From positions 84,374-148,373 of the forward strand of contig CAWDTK010000017.1 in the NCBI GenBank assembly GCA_963805255.1: a stretch of DNA of 64,000 bases. Direction: 5' to 3'. This stretch comes from Bog-532 sp963805255 (lineage in GTDB: Bacteria; Actinomycetota; Actinomycetes; Streptosporangiales; Streptosporangiaceae). This document shows, piece after piece, positions 62,274 through 64,000 of this stretch. A program made the position numbers and the translations under genes. Every line of letters starts with the position of its first letter. The first letter of the stretch is position 1. The notes beneath the pieces were generated by a model that worked only from the letters and a program-made list of their open reading frames with translations, had not been told where the DNA came from and searched no databases.

Positions 62274-63731
62274 GTGAGCAGGATACGTGCTGGTGGCAAG
62301 CGGCGTCAGCAGGTGCGGGCCGGCGCGCCGGATGCGGCGCTGACGCCGAACGCGGGGATGGCCGCGATCAGCGAGTTGTGTGACCGGCTGGACGTGACCG
62401 GGGCGCTGGATGCGGCGGTCGGCCCGATCAAGCAGCGGGATCGCGGGTTCGGGGCCGGGGAGCTGCTGGCCGGGCTCGCGGCGGCGCAGCTGGCCGGGGA
62501 GGACTTCCTGGCCGGGCTGGACCGCCAGCGCGGTGATGCGGCGGGCCAGCTGATCACCCCGGTGCCGGGGCTGGCGTCCACGACCGCGGCGGGCCTGGCC
62601 CGGCGGATCACTCCCGCCCAGTGGACAGCGGTTGAGCGTGGCCTGGCGGCGGTGACCGGGCGGATGCTGGACCTGCTGCCCGCGGAGCGGGCCGCGGCGC
62701 TGGCCGGCGGCCCGGTCACGATCGACCTGGACACCACCGACGTGGAGGTCTACGGCCGGAAGAAGCGCGGCGTGGCGTATAACCATCAGGGCCAGCGGGT
62801 GGGCCTGCCGCACGTGGCGGCCTGGGCCGAAGCCGAGATCGTGCTGGCCGCCGACTTGGGCGACGGCACCGATGACCCGCGCGCGACCGCGCCGGATCTG
62901 CTGCGCCGTGCGCTGGCCGCCCTGCCCGCGGCGGCGCGGGCTTCGGGCCGGGTGGCGATGCGCGCCGACGCCGGCGACTTCGCCGGGCAGCTGGCCCGCG
63001 CCGCCCACGACGCGAAGATCGCGTTCGCGATCGGCGCCAAGCGGATCGCGCCGTTGTGGCGGCTGCTGGCCGGGATCGCCGAGGACGACTGGCATGACGC
63101 CATTGACATGGACGGCGCGCAGGTCGCCGTCGCGGAGTACTGCCCGGACTGGTGGCCGGCCAGCACCCGGCTGCTGATCCGCCGGGTCCTGCTGGATCCG
63201 GAGCAGGTCTCCGCCGACCCCCGGTCCCGCCGCCGCCGCACCCTGCGCCCGGACCAGCGGGCCCTGCCGTTGCCTGAGCTGGCCGGTGCCGGGGCGATCT
63301 ACGCTTACTCGTTCATCGTGACCAACCTGGACGTGACTGCCCCGGCCAAGGCGATAGCGGTGGAGCACTGGTACCGGCACCGCACCACGGTGGAGAACAT
63401 CTTCCGCGACAGCAAGCTCGGCGCCGCCTTGCGGCACCTCCCCTCCGGATACCCCCAGGTCAACCTGGCCTGGATGTGGGGCGCGCTGCTCGCCGCGACC
63501 ATGGCCGCCTGGCTGCACCAGCTCACCGCCATCACCGCCGGCGAGGACATCCTGGCCGGTCACGGCGTGCGCGGCGGCAAGGCCATGATCGCCACCCTGC
63601 GCTGGCGGCTGATCGCCGTCCCCGGCCGGCTGGTCCGCCACGCCCGCCACCTGATCCTGCGGCTGCCGCCCGGCCACAGCCTGCTCCCTGAGGTCCTGGC
63701 CCGGCTGCGGGAACTTCCCATCCCCGCCTGA
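62274..63731 (+). CDS. IS1380-family transposase
   Basis: 485-residue DDE transposase of the IS1380 family. The catalytic residues are in VTIDLDTTDVEVYGRKKRGVAYNHQG (Asp), MRADAGDFAGQLARAAHD (Asp) and RTTVENIFRDSKLGAALRHLPSG (Glu in the C-terminal motif typical of the family). GTG 62274 follows GGAGAGG by about 11 bases. The frame is intact. I could not identify the terminal repeats with confidence, so element borders are not given; the truncated DUF1508 gene is just upstream. Confidence 0.9.
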   Translation: MSRIRAGGKRRQQVRAGAPDAALTPNAGMAAISELCDRLDVTGALDAAVGPIKQRDRGFGAGELLAGLAAAQLAGEDFLAGLDRQRGDAAGQLITPVPGLASTTAAGLARRITPAQWTAVERGLAAVTGRMLDLLPAERAAALAGGPVTIDLDTTDVEVYGRKKRGVAYNHQGQRVGLPHVAAWAEAEIVLAADLGDGTDDPRATAPDLLRRALAALPAAARASGRVAMRADAGDFAGQLARAAHDAKIAFAIGAKRIAPLWRLLAGIAEDDWHDAIDMDGAQVAVAEYCPDWWPASTRLLIRRVLLDPEQVSADPRSRRRRTLRPDQRALPLPELAGAGAIYAYSFIVTNLDVTAPAKAIAVEHWYRHRTTVENIFRDSKLGAALRHLPSGYPQVNLAWMWGALLAATMAAWLHQLTAITAGEDILAGHGVRGGKAMIATLRWRLIAVPGRLVRHARHLILRLPPGHSLLPEVLARLRELPIPA

Positions 63732-64000
63732 CCTGCACACCCTGAGCCCCGGCTCCCCGTCCTTATCCACGGCCTGCCAGCCCGACCCGAAGAAAGGCCC
63801 GCAGATCGCGAACCCGGCGCGGCTCCCGGGCCATTAGCATGCCCGCTACCGGGAATCCTGGCACACCAAGATCATTTAGGGGCAGGAATCAGCTCACAGC
63901 GCTATTCGCGGAATCGGGTCAGAACAAACTTCCCAGCCACGCTTCCCCCTTTGACCAGAGTGCCTGACCTGTGATCAAGATCCTAGAGGGTTATCAGAAG
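63732..64000. other. region after the IS1380 transposase
   Basis: About 270 bp to the window end. It probably holds the right end of the IS; no gene is seen. Confidence 0.45.

Overview
This is high-GC, gene-dense actinobacterial DNA. GC is visibly around 70%, GTG starts are common, many genes overlap by GTGA or ATGA, and several starts look leaderless. A menaquinone gene (menA), a mycothiol-type nitroreductase homologue, an Eis acetyltransferase and an actinobacterial hopanoid operon support a filamentous or soil Actinomycetia member; I cannot name the genus. I saw no rRNA, tRNA, CRISPR array or replication origin.

Layout. 1-7.5 kb: the 3' part of an SPFH/band-7 gene, a tail-anchored HTH protein, menA, a GNAT acetyltransferase and ilvD (the last three as a minus-strand run), and a NERD-domain membrane protein. 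7.7-12.3 kb: an ISAs1-family element, an amidase and an intact ISAzo13-family element. 12.3-13.2 kb: the most unusual locus, a tandem array of eight seven-codon micro-ORFs on the minus strand, each with its own Shine-Dalgarno; seven encode MRTTSWG and all differences among those seven are silent. It is divergent from a membrane GGDEF protein. 14.7-25.5 kb: HAD hydrolase, pepN, DsbA-like nitroreductase, fumC plus an aquaporin, rpiB, a small basic protein, eis and a SpoIIE-type phosphatase.

26.3-35.7 kb: a hopanoid operon on the plus strand, hpnC-hpnD-hpnE-polyprenyl synthase-shc-(hpnG::ispH fusion)-hpnH. It would make farnesyl diphosphate, then squalene, hopene and adenosylhopane. hpnE and shc each carry a single-base frameshift. 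35.8-41 kb: a minus-strand arabinose operon (LacI-type regulator, araB, a wrecked araD, araA) with a palindromic operator candidate. 41.3-47.8 kb: IS scars, a coiled-coil repeat protein, an MFS remnant, ribokinase followed by a 19-bp repeat array, a CYTH-CHAD protein coupled to a ParA-like ATPase, a MarR remnant and two paralogous small proteins. 47.9-55.2 kb: a membrane glycosyltransferase, a PAP2-type enzyme, an NCS1 permease, a hypothetical protein, aqpZ and nth.

55.4-64 kb is a graveyard of mobile DNA: an NmrA-like pseudogene; a second, long ISAzo13-type transposase gene split by a complete group II intron inserted antisense; a 5'-truncated second group II intron; a truncated DUF1508 gene; and an IS1380-family transposase.

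Short tandem repeats recur throughout, often over stop codons or in C-terminal tails (SPFH, menA, phosphatase, hpnD, ribokinase), so replication slippage appears to be an active local force. All calls were made by eye from sequence and family knowledge; no database search was run.
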